64,000 nucleotides of DNA from Metapseudomonas resinovorans DSM 21078 (GCF_000423545.1 NZ_AUIE01000001.1:124001-188000), one strand, 5' to 3'. Shown: positions 52,474-61,819, counted from the stretch's first letter. Numbers and translations are program-made. Notes: a model not told the origin generated them from the sequence alone.

Positions 52474-54468
52474 TTGCCTGTGCGCGATACCCTGCGTGCG
52501 TTCCTGGCGCCTGATATCCCGGCGCTGCAATTCGCGATCAAGACCCTGCTGGGCGGCGCCATTGCGCTCTGGTGCGCGTTCCGCTTCGACCTGCAGCAGC
52601 CGCAGTGGGCGTTGATGACCGCCTTCATCGTTGCCCAGCCGCTGTCGGGGATGGTGGTGCAGAAGGGCCTGGCGCGATTGCTCGGCACCCTGGTGGGCAC
52701 CGTGATGTCGGTCACGATTGTCGGTCTGTTCGCCCAGACGCCCTGGTTGTTCCTGCTGGCACTGGCCACCTGGCTGGGTATCTGCACCGCCGCCTCGACC
52801 ATGATGCGCAGCGCCTGGTCCTATTCTTTCGTGCTGGCCGGCTACACGGTCGCGATCATTGGCCTGCCCGCCATCGCCCATCCGCTGACGGTGTTCGACC
52901 AGGCTGTGGCGCGCTCGACGGAGATTTGCCTTGGGATCATCTGCGCCACGGCCACCAGTGCATTGCTATGGCCGCAGCGGGTCGAGCGCCAGTTGGCCCG
53001 CCAGGCGCGGGATGCCTGGCAGTGCGGCATCCAGGCGGCGATTTCTGCCCTGAAGGGCGAGCATCAGGAGCGTCAGGGCCTGCTCGGTGTGCTGGGACGC
53101 ATCGTGGCTGTCGACGCCCAACGCGAACACGCCTGGTTCGAGGGGCACCGCGGTCGCCAGCGCGCAGCGGCCCTGCAGGTACTTAGCCGGGACCTGCTCA
53201 GTCTTCTGCGCCTGTCCCGTGGCGTGGCGCGTCAGTGGCGGCAATTGGGTGAAGGCGAGGCGGAAGGCTTGCGGCCTTGGCTGGAAGAAGTGGAGCTGGC
53301 CCTGGCCGAGCCGGATGTGGCGCGGCTGGATGATATTCGCCAACGCCTGCTGCACGTGTCGGAGGACGAGTCATTTTCCACTGTCCAGCAATACTGCCTG
53401 GGGCGCATGGCGGTGGTGATGCGCCAGGCCGCCGAGGCGGTGGCTGCCATGCGCGCGGTGGAGCGGGGCGAGGCACCGACGGATGCGCCGCCGCCGCTGT
53501 CGACCCATCGTGATATCCAGACCGCCACCATCTACGGGCTGCGCAGTGCCTTGGCTTTCCTCGGTCTGTCGGCGTTCTGGCTGGCCACCGCCTGGACCTC
53601 GGCGGTCGGGGCGTTGACCCTGACCTGCGTGATCTGCGGCCTGTTCGCCAGCCGCGAGAACGCCGAGCAGATAGGTATGCTTTTCTTGCGCGGGATTGTT
53701 TATGCGCTGCCGGTGGCCTTTGTCGTTGGCCAGGTACTCCTGCCCCAGCTCAGCGGCTTCCCGATGCTCTGCATGGCGCTGGGCGTGCCGCTGTTCTTCG
53801 GCGCGCTGGGCATGGCCAAACCGGCCCTGGGCGCTACGGCTACGTCCTTCTGCCTGCATTTCATCGTGCTCTGCGCGCCGCAGAACCTCATGCGCTTCGA
53901 CGTCGGGCTGTTCTTTAACGAGGCAGTTTCCATGTTGCTGGGGGTGGGCTTCGCGGTGGTCGCGTTCCGCCTGATTCCGCTGCGCAATCCCATGTGGCAT
54001 GGCCGGCGCCTGCTCAAGGCGTCGCACGCCGATCTGGCGCGCCTGACCGGCGTGCGGTTGGCCGGTGCGGAGAACTGGTTCGGTGGACGCATGGCCGACC
54101 GTCTGTTGCAACTGGCGCGGCTCTACCCGGTGCTGCCGGAGCAGAGCCGTAGTCGCTGGGACGACGGCATTGCCAGCCTGGACCTGGGAGACGAACTGCT
54201 GCATCTGCGGCGTTGCCTGGCAGCTGCGGACAGGCCGCTCGGGGTGTCGGAGGGCCGCTTCCTGCGCAAGCTCGAGCGCATCCTGCTGCAAGGTCCGGCG
54301 CCCGGTCGCGCCCAGCTCCTCGATGAACCCGTCAGAGAGTTGTTGGAGGCGTTGCGCGGCACGGGACGGAGCATCGACCGTCGCCTGGCCCAGGCAGCAT
54401 TGCTGCAGTTGCAGCAGAGCTGGCGGCAATGGTGTGAACAACAGGAGGCGAGCCATGGGCTTGCGTGA
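52474..54468 (+). CDS. FUSC-family (AaeB-like) inner-membrane efflux protein
   Basis: A 664-residue fusaric-acid-resistance-type transporter with two membrane blocks (about 20-165 and 355-510), each of about six helices, and cytoplasmic domains after each. It pairs with the following DUF1656 protein and HlyD adaptor to export aromatic acids or similar toxins. The start is uncertain: TTG at 52474 or GTG at 52480 both work, and neither has a strong ribosome-binding site. It overlaps the DUF1656 gene by 14 bases. Confidence 0.9.
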   Translation: MPVRDTLRAFLAPDIPALQFAIKTLLGGAIALWCAFRFDLQQPQWALMTAFIVAQPLSGMVVQKGLARLLGTLVGTVMSVTIVGLFAQTPWLFLLALATWLGICTAASTMMRSAWSYSFVLAGYTVAIIGLPAIAHPLTVFDQAVARSTEICLGIICATATSALLWPQRVERQLARQARDAWQCGIQAAISALKGEHQERQGLLGVLGRIVAVDAQREHAWFEGHRGRQRAAALQVLSRDLLSLLRLSRGVARQWRQLGEGEAEGLRPWLEEVELALAEPDVARLDDIRQRLLHVSEDESFSTVQQYCLGRMAVVMRQAAEAVAAMRAVERGEAPTDAPPPLSTHRDIQTATIYGLRSALAFLGLSAFWLATAWTSAVGALTLTCVICGLFASRENAEQIGMLFLRGIVYALPVAFVVGQVLLPQLSGFPMLCMALGVPLFFGALGMAKPALGATATSFCLHFIVLCAPQNLMRFDVGLFFNEAVSMLLGVGFAVVAFRLIPLRNPMWHGRRLLKASHADLARLTGVRLAGAENWFGGRMADRLLQLARLYPVLPEQSRSRWDDGIASLDLGDELLHLRRCLAAADRPLGVSEGRFLRKLERILLQGPAPGRAQLLDEPVRELLEALRGTGRSIDRRLAQAALLQLQQSWRQWCEQQEASHGLA

Positions 54469-54661
54469 ATGGTCCCTGGGCGGCGTGCTGCTCAGCCCCT
54501 TTCTGCTTTATGCATTGCTGGCGCTGCTGGTGACCGGCGTGCTGCGCATCGGCCTGGCGCGAGTCGGGCTGGCGCGCTGGATCTGGCACGAAGCACTGTT
54601 CGATTGTGCCCTGTATGTCTGTGTGCTGGCCGCGCTGGTTGCGCTGACCGGGCACTGGTAG
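54455..54661 (+). CDS. DUF1656 small membrane protein (AaeX-like)
   Basis: A 68-residue protein with two hydrophobic helices ('LLSPFLLYALLALLVTGVL' and 'LYVCVLAALVALTG'). It is the standard small partner between FUSC and HlyD genes (AaeX of the AaeXAB pump). It has ACAGGAGG ahead of the ATG. Its exact role in the pump is unknown. Confidence 0.9.
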   Translation: MGLREWSLGGVLLSPFLLYALLALLVTGVLRIGLARVGLARWIWHEALFDCALYVCVLAALVALTGHW

Positions 54662-54672
54662 AGGAGAAAAAG

Positions 54673-55527
54673 ATGCGTTCCATGCTGCGTGTGCTGGTAA
54701 CCCTTACCCTGGTCGTGGTGGCCCTGGTGGCCGGCTATGGCCTCTGGCAGCACTACATGCTTGCACCCTGGACCCGGGACGCGCGGGTCCGCGCCGACGT
54801 GGTGGTGATATCGCCGGATGTGTCCGGTTGGGTGATGGACCTCAAGGTCCAGGACAACCAGCAGGTGAAGGCCGGTGACTTGCTGCTTTCCGTTGACCGC
54901 GAGCGCTATGTGGCGGCGATGGAAAAGGCCCGCGCCGTGGCCGATACGCGTCAACACCAGTTGCGCCTTCGTGAGCACGAAGCCTCCCGCCGCCAGCACC
55001 TCGGCCCCCAGGCCATCAGCGCGGAACTGCGCGAGAACGCCCTGATCACGGCGGAGGTCGCCCGTGCCGAATTCCGCGAGGCCCAGGCTGAACTCAAGGT
55101 GGCCGAACTAAACCTCGCTCGCAGCGAACTGCGCGCGCCGCGCAACGGGCAGGTGACCAACTTGCGCCTGGCCCAGGGCAACTACGTGAGTGCCGGTCAG
55201 CCGGTCATGGCGCTGGTGGACGACGGCTCGTTCTATGTCCAGGCCTACTTCGAGGAAACCAAGCTGCCGCGCATCAAGGTCGGCGCACCGGTGAAAGTCT
55301 GGCTGATGAGTGCCGGCGAACCCCTTGCCGGCAAGGTGGAAAGCATCAGCCGTGGCATCACCGACCGCAATGCGATTCCGGATACCCAACTGCTGGCCAA
55401 TGTCGAACCCACCTTCAACTGGGTGCGCCTGGCCCAGCGGATTCCAGTGCGGATCAAACTGGACAAGGTGCCGGAGGACGTGATCCTGAGCGCCGGGATG
55501 ACAGCCAGCGTGACGGTGGAGGAGTAG
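54673..55527 (+). CDS. HlyD-family periplasmic adaptor (AaeA-like)
   Basis: A 284-residue membrane-fusion protein with one N-terminal helix (about 5-25), lipoyl-like motif 'DNQQVKAGDLLLSVDRE', a short coiled coil, and a beta domain. It starts 11 bases after the DUF1656 stop with GAGGAG. It would join the FUSC protein to a TolC-type outer-membrane channel, which is not encoded nearby. Confidence 0.92.
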   Translation: MRSMLRVLVTLTLVVVALVAGYGLWQHYMLAPWTRDARVRADVVVISPDVSGWVMDLKVQDNQQVKAGDLLLSVDRERYVAAMEKARAVADTRQHQLRLREHEASRRQHLGPQAISAELRENALITAEVARAEFREAQAELKVAELNLARSELRAPRNGQVTNLRLAQGNYVSAGQPVMALVDDGSFYVQAYFEETKLPRIKVGAPVKVWLMSAGEPLAGKVESISRGITDRNAIPDTQLLANVEPTFNWVRLAQRIPVRIKLDKVPEDVILSAGMTASVTVEE

Positions 55528-55548
55528 GGCAGGCCTTCGGCCTGCCTG

Positions 55549-55570
55549 GCGAATGAATTCGCCCCCACAG
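55549..55570 (+). repeat. Short GCGAATGAATTCGCCCCC repeat, copy 3
   Basis: It is identical over 22 bases to 42319-42340. It sits just after the HlyD gene and before the converging phaJ1 terminator. Confidence 0.65.
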
Positions 55571-55591
55571 GTGCGGCAACTGAGCGCCAAC

Positions 55592-55616
55592 AAAAAAGCC
55601 CGGATCAAGTCCGGGC
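55592..55616 (-). terminator. Intrinsic terminator of phaJ1
   Basis: On the minus strand GCCCGGA pairs with TCCGGGC, followed by TTTTTT. It lies about 20 bases after the phaJ1 stop. Confidence 0.85.
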
Positions 55617-55637
55617 GTCTTCGTATCCAGCGAAACC

Positions 55638-56108
55638 TCAACCGATGGTGATCGGCGGCAGTTCCGGCAGTTCCACCGACAGCTGCTGCTTGGGCGCCAG
55701 CACTTCGGCTTCGCCATCGACCACCTGCTCGGCATTCTGGTTGAACACGCGGGTGGCGATGCGCACGCGGTTCTTCGGCAGTTTCTCGAGGATCTCCAGC
55801 TCCACGGTCAGGCTGTCGCCCAGTTTCACCGGGCGGGTGAACTTGAGCTGTTGGCCAAGGTAGATGCTGCCCGGGCCTGGCATTTCGCAGGCGATGGCGG
55901 CGCTGATCAGGGCACCGGTGAACATGCCGTGGGCGATGCGCTCCTTGAACATCGTGCCGGCAGCGTACTCGGCGTCCAGGTGCACCGGGTTGCGGTCGCC
56001 GGAGACGGCGGCGAACAGCTGGATGTGGCGCTCTTCGACGGTGGTGGAGAAGGTGGCTTTCTGGCCGACTTCCAGGGCGTCGTAGGTGAAGTTGGTTACC
56101 TGGCTCAT
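55638..56108 (-). CDS. phaJ1: (R)-specific enoyl-CoA hydratase PhaJ1
   Basis: A 156-residue MaoC/hot-dog hydratase. It hydrates trans-2-enoyl-CoA to (R)-3-hydroxyacyl-CoA, diverting beta-oxidation intermediates to polyhydroxyalkanoate. The catalytic Asp38 and His43 are in 'SGDRNPVHLD'. The sequence and length match P. aeruginosa PhaJ1 as I recall it. It overlaps the upstream hydrolase gene by four bases and shares its operon. Confidence 0.93.
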   Translation of the reverse strand: MSQVTNFTYDALEVGQKATFSTTVEERHIQLFAAVSGDRNPVHLDAEYAAGTMFKERIAHGMFTGALISAAIACEMPGPGSIYLGQQLKFTRPVKLGDSLTVELEILEKLPKNRVRIATRVFNQNAEQVVDGEAEVLAPKQQLSVELPELPPITIG

Positions 56109-57064
56109 GCGGTCTCCTTGGCTTGCGTTTGGTTGGGTCGACTGTGGGCAAGGGTCTGCTCCAGCCAGTCGATCAAGTCGCGGGTCACCTCGTCGCGGTT
56201 GCTCTCGTTGAGCAGCTCGTGGCGGGCGCCGGGGTAAATGTTCAGCTGCACGTTCCTGAGGCCGGCCCGGCGCAAGGCCGCGGCCAGATCCTGCAGGCGC
56301 CGGCCTTCGCTGACCGGGTCGCGTTCACCGCCTATCACCAGCAGCGGCAGGTCGGGGTCGATCTGCGCCAGGTGCTTCGGCGGGGTGATGTTCTGAAGCC
56401 CGCCGAGCAGGTCGAGCCACAACTGGTTGGTGCAGCGGAAGCCGCAAAGCGGATCGTTGACGTACTTGTCCACTTCCTGCGGGTCGCGGCTGAGCCAGTC
56501 GAAAGCCGTGCGGTTGGGCTTGAAGGCCTTGTTGAAGGAACCGAAGGAGAGGAACTCGATCAGCGGGCTACGGCCCTCTTTGCCCTGGCGCCAGCGCTCG
56601 AACCGCGCTACGAGGCTGGCCACCCTGTACAACGCCACTGGCTGGTAGTTGGAGCCGGAGAGGATGGCGCCCTGCAGGCTGCAGCTGTGCTGCATCAGGT
56701 AGGCCTGGCCGATGTAGCTGCCCATGCTGTGGCCCAGCAGGAGGATGGGCGTTTGCGGATGTTGTTGGCGGATATGGTGGTTGAGGCTGGCGAGGTCGTT
56801 GATGACCTTGCTCCAGCCGTCATCCGCGGCGTACTGGCCGAGGACGCCATGCTCGGCGGTGCGCCCGTGTCCGCGCTGGTCGAGGGCATAGAGTTCGAAC
56901 CCGGCGGCCACCAGGGCCTCGCCCAGGCGAGCGTAGCGGCCGCTGTGCTCGGCCATGCCGTGGGACAGCATCACCACCGCCCGGGGCGGTGCCTCGCCGG
57001 ACCAGTGATTGACGTACAGGGGCACTGCATCGCTGGCGTCGAGCCAGAAGGCGTCGTGGCGCAT
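56105..57064 (-). CDS. Alpha/beta hydrolase, monoacylglycerol lipase / lysophospholipase type
   Basis: A 319-residue serine hydrolase of the Hydrolase_4 family with nucleophile Ser113 in 'GHSMGS', acid in 'GERDPVS' and histidine in 'GARHELL'. 'VMLSHGMAEHSGRY' is the oxyanion-side motif. ATG 57064 follows AAAGGA on the minus strand. With phaJ1 and the fadD genes next to it, it may release fatty acids from glycerides or lysophospholipids for activation. Confidence 0.9.
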   Translation of the reverse strand: MRHDAFWLDASDAVPLYVNHWSGEAPPRAVVMLSHGMAEHSGRYARLGEALVAAGFELYALDQRGHGRTAEHGVLGQYAADDGWSKVINDLASLNHHIRQQHPQTPILLLGHSMGSYIGQAYLMQHSCSLQGAILSGSNYQPVALYRVASLVARFERWRQGKEGRSPLIEFLSFGSFNKAFKPNRTAFDWLSRDPQEVDKYVNDPLCGFRCTNQLWLDLLGGLQNITPPKHLAQIDPDLPLLVIGGERDPVSEGRRLQDLAAALRRAGLRNVQLNIYPGARHELLNESNRDEVTRDLIDWLEQTLAHSRPNQTQAKETA

Positions 57065-57128
57065 GGCCGATCCTTTTGCCGGGGAATCGACGCATTGTGC
57101 ACGGGTGCGCTGGTGGCGCAAAGCCTGC

Positions 57129-57866
57129 TCAGCGGGGAGGGGTATTCTGGCGTTCGAGTATGCGCATGTATTCGCCGCTGGCCAGCAGGGTCTTGAGCCC
57201 GCGCTCGTACACGTGCGCCCAGTCCGGCTGCCCGGGCTGCGGTGCGGTGAATCCCGCCAACAGGGGGATGCGTTCCAGGGCCGGGGACTGCCATTGGAGC
57301 TTGCCGCGCAGGTGCTCGTCCTTCGCGATTAGATACTGGCCCACCACACGCTCCAGCAGCACCAGGTCAAAACGCCGTGCCTCCAGCTTGCGCAGGTTGG
57401 AGATGTCGTCCACCGCTTCCTCGGCGCTGAAACCCGAATGCAGCACGCTGGCCGGGTAGCCGTAGCCCCGGACTACGCCCACCTTGCGTCCCTTGAGTTC
57501 GGCGAGGTTGTTGAACCGGACCGGCGAGTCGGCGCGCACGAAGAATCCCAGCTCGCTATAGAACAGCGGCCGCGAGGCACGCAGGTTTTCCTCGACCACT
57601 TCCCGTGGCCAGAGGGCCAGGGCGCCCTGGTAGTGGCCGCTGTGCAGGGCGGCGCGAACACGGGCCCAGGGCATAAAGTCCACCTGGACCTTGTAGCCCT
57701 GGGATGCGAAGGCGCGGGTGGTGAGCTCGACGATGCTGCCGCCTTGCGGCAGGTACTGCGAGCAGTAGGGAGGGTATTCCAGGGTGGCCAGACGGAGGTC
57801 GGCCCGAACGCCGCAGCTGAGGAGCAGGCAGCACAGCAACGCCCAGTGGGCCAGAGGGAAACGCAT
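57129..57866 (-). CDS. Orphan periplasmic solute-binding protein (family 3-like)
   Basis: A 245-residue exported protein (signal peptide ~1-22, ending VRA) of the SBP_bac_3 type, with 'DLRLATLEYPPYCSQYLP' and 'LKGRKVGVVRGYGYPASV'. No transporter genes accompany it. Such orphan proteins in pseudomonads often have unknown ligands or act with sensor proteins. It is upstream of the hydrolase gene with a 64-base gap. Confidence 0.88.
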   Translation of the reverse strand: MRFPLAHWALLCCLLLSCGVRADLRLATLEYPPYCSQYLPQGGSIVELTTRAFASQGYKVQVDFMPWARVRAALHSGHYQGALALWPREVVEENLRASRPLFYSELGFFVRADSPVRFNNLAELKGRKVGVVRGYGYPASVLHSGFSAEEAVDDISNLRKLEARRFDLVLLERVVGQYLIAKDEHLRGKLQWQSPALERIPLLAGFTAPQPGQPDWAHVYERGLKTLLASGEYMRILERQNTPPR

Positions 57867-58051
57867 GAGTGATAAGTAATCCAGATGTCATGTTCTTGTT
57901 CTGATGCTAGGCGAATCTAACTGGACTATCGGCAAGATTCACGCGGTCAATGACGCCCGCTCGCATATTTGCGCGTTGCCTAGGAGCTGCTAAGTTCCGG
58001 GCAGCCCCGCAGCGCGGGCCAGACTATTTCAGGGCTAAGAGGACAAGAACA

Positions 58052-59740
58052 ATGCAACCTGATTTCTGGAGCGACAAACGCCCGGCCGGCGTGCCCAACC
58101 AAATCGATCTGGCCGCCTACAAGTCGGTGATCGAGGTGTTCGAGCGATCCTGCAAGAAATTCGCCGACCGCCCCGCCTTCAGCAACCTGGGCGTGACCCT
58201 GACCTATGCCGAGCTGGACCGCCTGTCCGCCGCCTTCGCCGCCTACCTGCAGAAGAACACTGACCTTGCGCCCGGCGACCGTATCGCCGTGCAGATGCCC
58301 AACGTCCTGCAGTACCCCATCGCCGTGTTCGGTGCCCTGCGCGCCGGGCTCATCGTGGTCAACACCAACCCGCTCTACACCGCCCGCGAGATGCGTCATC
58401 AATTCAAGGACGCCGGGGTGCGCGCGCTGGTCTACATCAACCTGTTCGGCAAGCTGGTCGAAGAGGTGCTGCCCGATACCGAGATCGAATACCTGATCGA
58501 AGCCCGCATGGGTGACCTGCTGCCAAGCCTCAAGGGCTGGCTGGTCAACACCGTGGTCAAGAAGCTGAAGAAGATGGTCCCCGACTACCACCTGCCACAG
58601 GCGGTGTCCTTCAAGGAGGCGCTGAAGCTGGGCCAGGGCCATGCGCTGAAACCGGTGCGGGTGGGGCTGGAAGATATCGCCGTGCTGCAGTACACCGGCG
58701 GCACCACCGGCGTGGCCAAGGGCGCGATGCTGACCCACGGCAACCTGGTGGCCAACATGCAGCAAGTGGACGCCTGCCTGTCGCAGCTCGGCCCGGAGGG
58801 TGCACCGCTGATGAAGCAGGGCCAGGAGATCATGATTGCGCCGCTGCCGCTGTACCACATCTATGCCTTCACCGCGAACTGCATGTGCATGATGGTCAAT
58901 GGCAACCACAACATCCTCATCACCAATCCGCGCGACATCGGTGGCTTCATCAAGGAGCTGAAGAAGTGGCGCTTCTCCGCGCTGCTGGGCCTGAACACCC
59001 TGTTCGTGGCGCTGATGGACCATCCTGAATTCAAGAACCTCGACTTCTCCAACCTCAAGGTCACCAACTCCGGCGGCACTGCGCTGGTCAAGGCCACTGC
59101 CGAACGCTGGCAGGCGATGACCGGCTGTTCGGTGGTGGAAGGCTACGGCCTGACCGAGACCTCGCCTGTGGCCAGCACCAACCCGTATGGCAGCCAGGCA
59201 CGCTTGGGGACCGTGGGCATCCCGGTGCCGGGCACCGCCTTCAAGACCATCGACGATGCGGGCAACGAACTGCCCCTTGGTGAGCGCGGCGAGCTGTGCA
59301 TCAAGGGGCCGCAGGTGATGAAGGGCTACTGGCAGCGTCCCGAGGCAACCGCTGAGGTGCTGGACGCCGAGGGTTGGCTGAAGACCGGTGACATCGCCGT
59401 GATCGACCCGGACGGCTATGTGCGCATCGTCGACCGCAAGAAGGACCTGATCATCGTCTCCGGCTTCAACGTCTATCCGAACGAGATCGAAGACGTGGTC
59501 ATGGCCCACCCGAAGGTGGCCAGTTGCGCGGCCATCGGTGTGCCTGACGACAAGTCCGGCGAGGCGGTGAAGCTCTTCGTGGTGCCGCGCGATGGCGGCG
59601 TCAGCGTCGAGGAGCTGAAGGCCTACTGCAAGGAAAACTTCACCGGCTACAAGGTGCCCAAGCACATCGTGCTGAAGGACGCCCTGCCGATGACCCCGGT
59701 GGGCAAGATCCTGCGTCGCGAGCTGCGCGACATCGCCTGA
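58052..59740 (+). CDS. fadD2: Long-chain fatty acid-CoA ligase FadD2
   Basis: A 562-residue AMP-forming acyl-CoA synthetase. The ATP loop 'YTGGTTGVAKGAMLTHGN' is at about 214, and the C-terminal 'VDRKKDLIIVSGFNVYPNEI' and 'PMTPVGKILRREL' carry the FadD signature and catalytic lysine. It activates fatty acids for beta-oxidation. ATG 58052 follows AGAGGA. It is the first of a tandem pair (about two-thirds identical by eye to the next gene); by position it equals P. aeruginosa fadD2, but which substrate range it has is inference. Confidence 0.93.
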   Translation: MQPDFWSDKRPAGVPNQIDLAAYKSVIEVFERSCKKFADRPAFSNLGVTLTYAELDRLSAAFAAYLQKNTDLAPGDRIAVQMPNVLQYPIAVFGALRAGLIVVNTNPLYTAREMRHQFKDAGVRALVYINLFGKLVEEVLPDTEIEYLIEARMGDLLPSLKGWLVNTVVKKLKKMVPDYHLPQAVSFKEALKLGQGHALKPVRVGLEDIAVLQYTGGTTGVAKGAMLTHGNLVANMQQVDACLSQLGPEGAPLMKQGQEIMIAPLPLYHIYAFTANCMCMMVNGNHNILITNPRDIGGFIKELKKWRFSALLGLNTLFVALMDHPEFKNLDFSNLKVTNSGGTALVKATAERWQAMTGCSVVEGYGLTETSPVASTNPYGSQARLGTVGIPVPGTAFKTIDDAGNELPLGERGELCIKGPQVMKGYWQRPEATAEVLDAEGWLKTGDIAVIDPDGYVRIVDRKKDLIIVSGFNVYPNEIEDVVMAHPKVASCAAIGVPDDKSGEAVKLFVVPRDGGVSVEELKAYCKENFTGYKVPKHIVLKDALPMTPVGKILRRELRDIA

Positions 59741-59746
59741 CCGAAA

Positions 59747-59775
59747 AGGGCAGGGCGGGTCCTCCGTCCTGCCCT
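59747..59775 (+). terminator. Hairpin after fadD2
   Basis: AGGGCAGG (59747-59754) pairs with CCTGCCCT (59768-59775). The sequence after it is C/T-rich without a pure T-run, so it is a weak terminator. Confidence 0.45.
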
Positions 59776-59900
59776 CGCTCTTCCCCCCGCGTGTGACCCG
59801 CCTTCCGCCCCGGACGCCCTGTCCGATTCGCTCATCACGCTTCCCAGAACCCGTGAAAGCCCCGAAATACGCCGTTTGTCGGCGAATTAGAGTCTGGACT

Positions 59901-59936
59901 CCAAAAGTGACTGATATGCACTGTTTTGGTCACTTT
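59901..59936. promoter_or_regulatory. Operator-like inverted repeats before fadD1
   Basis: AAAGTGAC (59904-59911) and GTCACTTT (59929-59936) are perfect inverted repeats, and CCAAAA (59901-59906) and TTTTGG (59924-59929) form a second overlapping pair. They lie about 160 bases before fadD1. A fatty-acid-responsive regulator is an obvious candidate; the sequence is not a clear PsrA box. Confidence 0.4.
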
Positions 59937-60096
59937 AATGACTGCATGGGGCTGGTTTGGTGCTGGTGGGCCCTTGGTAAAGCTGTTAATCTCGGCGCGT
60001 TTTTTTGCCCGCACGGGCGCACAATTGCACAGAACACAACAAACAACTGCCCCTCGGAGGGTAGTGAAATCAGCTGTTGCTTAGGAGTGGGCCTCC

Positions 60097-61803
60097 ATGA
60101 CCGATAACTTCTGGAAGGACAAGTACCCAGCGGGTGTTCCTGCCGAGATCAACCCCGATCAATACCCCAACGTCCAGGCGGTATTGAAGGAGTCCTGCCA
60201 ACGCTTTGCCGACAAGCCCGCATTCAGCAACCTGGGCAAGACCCTCACCTACGGTGAGCTCTACGAACTTTCCGGCGCCTTTGCCGCCTTCCTGCAGAAC
60301 CACACGGATCTCAAGCCCGGCGATCGCATCGCCGTGCAGCTGCCGAATATCCTGCAGTACCCGGTGGTGGTGTTCGGCGCCATGCGTGCCGGCCTGATCG
60401 TCGTCAACACCAACCCGCTCTACACCGCGCGGGAAATGGAACACCAGTTCAACGATTCCGGCGCCAAGGCCCTGGTCTGCCTGGCCAACATGGCTCACCT
60501 GGCCGAAGAAGTCCTGCCCAAGACCGGCGTGAAACACGTCATCGTCACCGAAGTCGGTGACCTGCTGCCGACCTTCAAGCGCCTGCTGGTCAATGCCGTG
60601 ATCAAGCATGTGAAGAAGATGGTGCCGCCGTTCAGCCTGCCCCAGGCAGTCAAGCTCAACGATGCCCTGGCCAAGGGCCGTGGCCGTGCCGTCAACGAAG
60701 CCAGCCCGCAGGGCGGTGACATCGCCGTGCTGCAGTACACCGGTGGCACTACCGGCGTGGCCAAGGGGGCGATGCTGACTCATCGCAACCTGATCGCCAA
60801 TATGCTGCAGTGCAAGGCATTGATGGGCGCCAACCTGAACGAAGGTTGCGAGATCCTCATCACCCCGCTGCCGCTCTATCACATCTACGCCTTCACCTTC
60901 CATTGCATGGCGATGATGCTGACCGGCAACCACAACGTCCTCATCTCCAACCCGCGCGACCTGCCGGCCATGACCAAGGAGCTGGCGAAGTACAAGTTCA
61001 CCGGTTTCGTGGGGCTGAACACCCTGTTCGTGGCCCTGTGCAACAACGAGGACTTCCGCAAGCTGGACTTCTCCGCGCTGAAGCTGACCCTGTCCGGCGG
61101 CATGGCCCTGCAACTGGCCGCTGCCGAGCGCTGGAAGCAGGTCACCGGTTGCGCCATCTGCGAAGGCTACGGCATGACCGAGACCAGCCCGGTGGTGTCG
61201 GTGAACCCGTTCCAGAACATCCAGATCGGCACCATCGGCATCCCGGTGCCCTCCACCCAGTGCAAGGTGGTGGACGACGAAGGCAATGACGTTGGCCTGG
61301 GCGCGCCCGGCGAGCTGTGCGTGAAGGGGCCGCAGGTCATGAAGGGCTACTGGCAGCGCCAGGAAGCCACCGATGAAATGCTCGATGCCGACGGCTGGCT
61401 GAAGACCGGCGACGTTGCGGTGATCCAGGACGATGGCTTCATGCGCATCGTCGACCGCAAGAAGGACATGATCCTGGTCTCCGGCTTCAACGTGTATCCG
61501 AACGAACTGGAAGATGTGCTGGCGACCCTGCCGGGCGTGCTGCAGTGCGCCGCCATCGGCGTGCCGGACGAGAAATCCGGCGAGGCGATCAAGATGTTCG
61601 TGGTCGCCAAGCCCGGCGTCAGCCTGACCAAGGAGCAGGTGATGGAGCACATGCGCAGCAACGTCACCGGCTACAAGGTGCCGCGCGCCATCGAGTTCCG
61701 CGACGCGCTGCCGACCACCAACGTCGGCAAGATCCTGCGCCGCGAGCTGCGCGACGAAGAGCTGAAGAAGCTCAAGGCGAAGCAGGAAACGGCCAAGGTC
61801 TGA
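60097..61803 (+). CDS. fadD1: Long-chain fatty acid-CoA ligase FadD1
   Basis: A 568-residue acyl-CoA synthetase paralogous to the preceding gene. The ATP loop 'YTGGTTGVAKGAMLTHRN' is at about 214; 'VDRKKDMILVSGFNVYPNEL' and 'PTTNVGKILRREL' complete the family motifs. It activates exogenous and phospholipid-derived fatty acids to acyl-CoA at the inner membrane. It is followed by a strong terminator. Confidence 0.94.
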   Translation: MTDNFWKDKYPAGVPAEINPDQYPNVQAVLKESCQRFADKPAFSNLGKTLTYGELYELSGAFAAFLQNHTDLKPGDRIAVQLPNILQYPVVVFGAMRAGLIVVNTNPLYTAREMEHQFNDSGAKALVCLANMAHLAEEVLPKTGVKHVIVTEVGDLLPTFKRLLVNAVIKHVKKMVPPFSLPQAVKLNDALAKGRGRAVNEASPQGGDIAVLQYTGGTTGVAKGAMLTHRNLIANMLQCKALMGANLNEGCEILITPLPLYHIYAFTFHCMAMMLTGNHNVLISNPRDLPAMTKELAKYKFTGFVGLNTLFVALCNNEDFRKLDFSALKLTLSGGMALQLAAAERWKQVTGCAICEGYGMTETSPVVSVNPFQNIQIGTIGIPVPSTQCKVVDDEGNDVGLGAPGELCVKGPQVMKGYWQRQEATDEMLDADGWLKTGDVAVIQDDGFMRIVDRKKDMILVSGFNVYPNELEDVLATLPGVLQCAAIGVPDEKSGEAIKMFVVAKPGVSLTKEQVMEHMRSNVTGYKVPRAIEFRDALPTTNVGKILRRELRDEELKKLKAKQETAKV

Positions 61804-61819
61804 TCCCGCCCCGCACGAC

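Larger units (their letters stand above)
59741..60096. other. Interval between fadD2 and fadD1
   Basis: No gene is seen in 356 bases. It holds a hairpin after fadD2 (AGGGCAGG 59747-59754 with CCTGCCCT 59768-59775), an operator-like repeat at 59901-59936 and a GGAG-containing ribosome-binding site for fadD1, so fadD1 has room for its own promoter. Confidence 0.6.
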
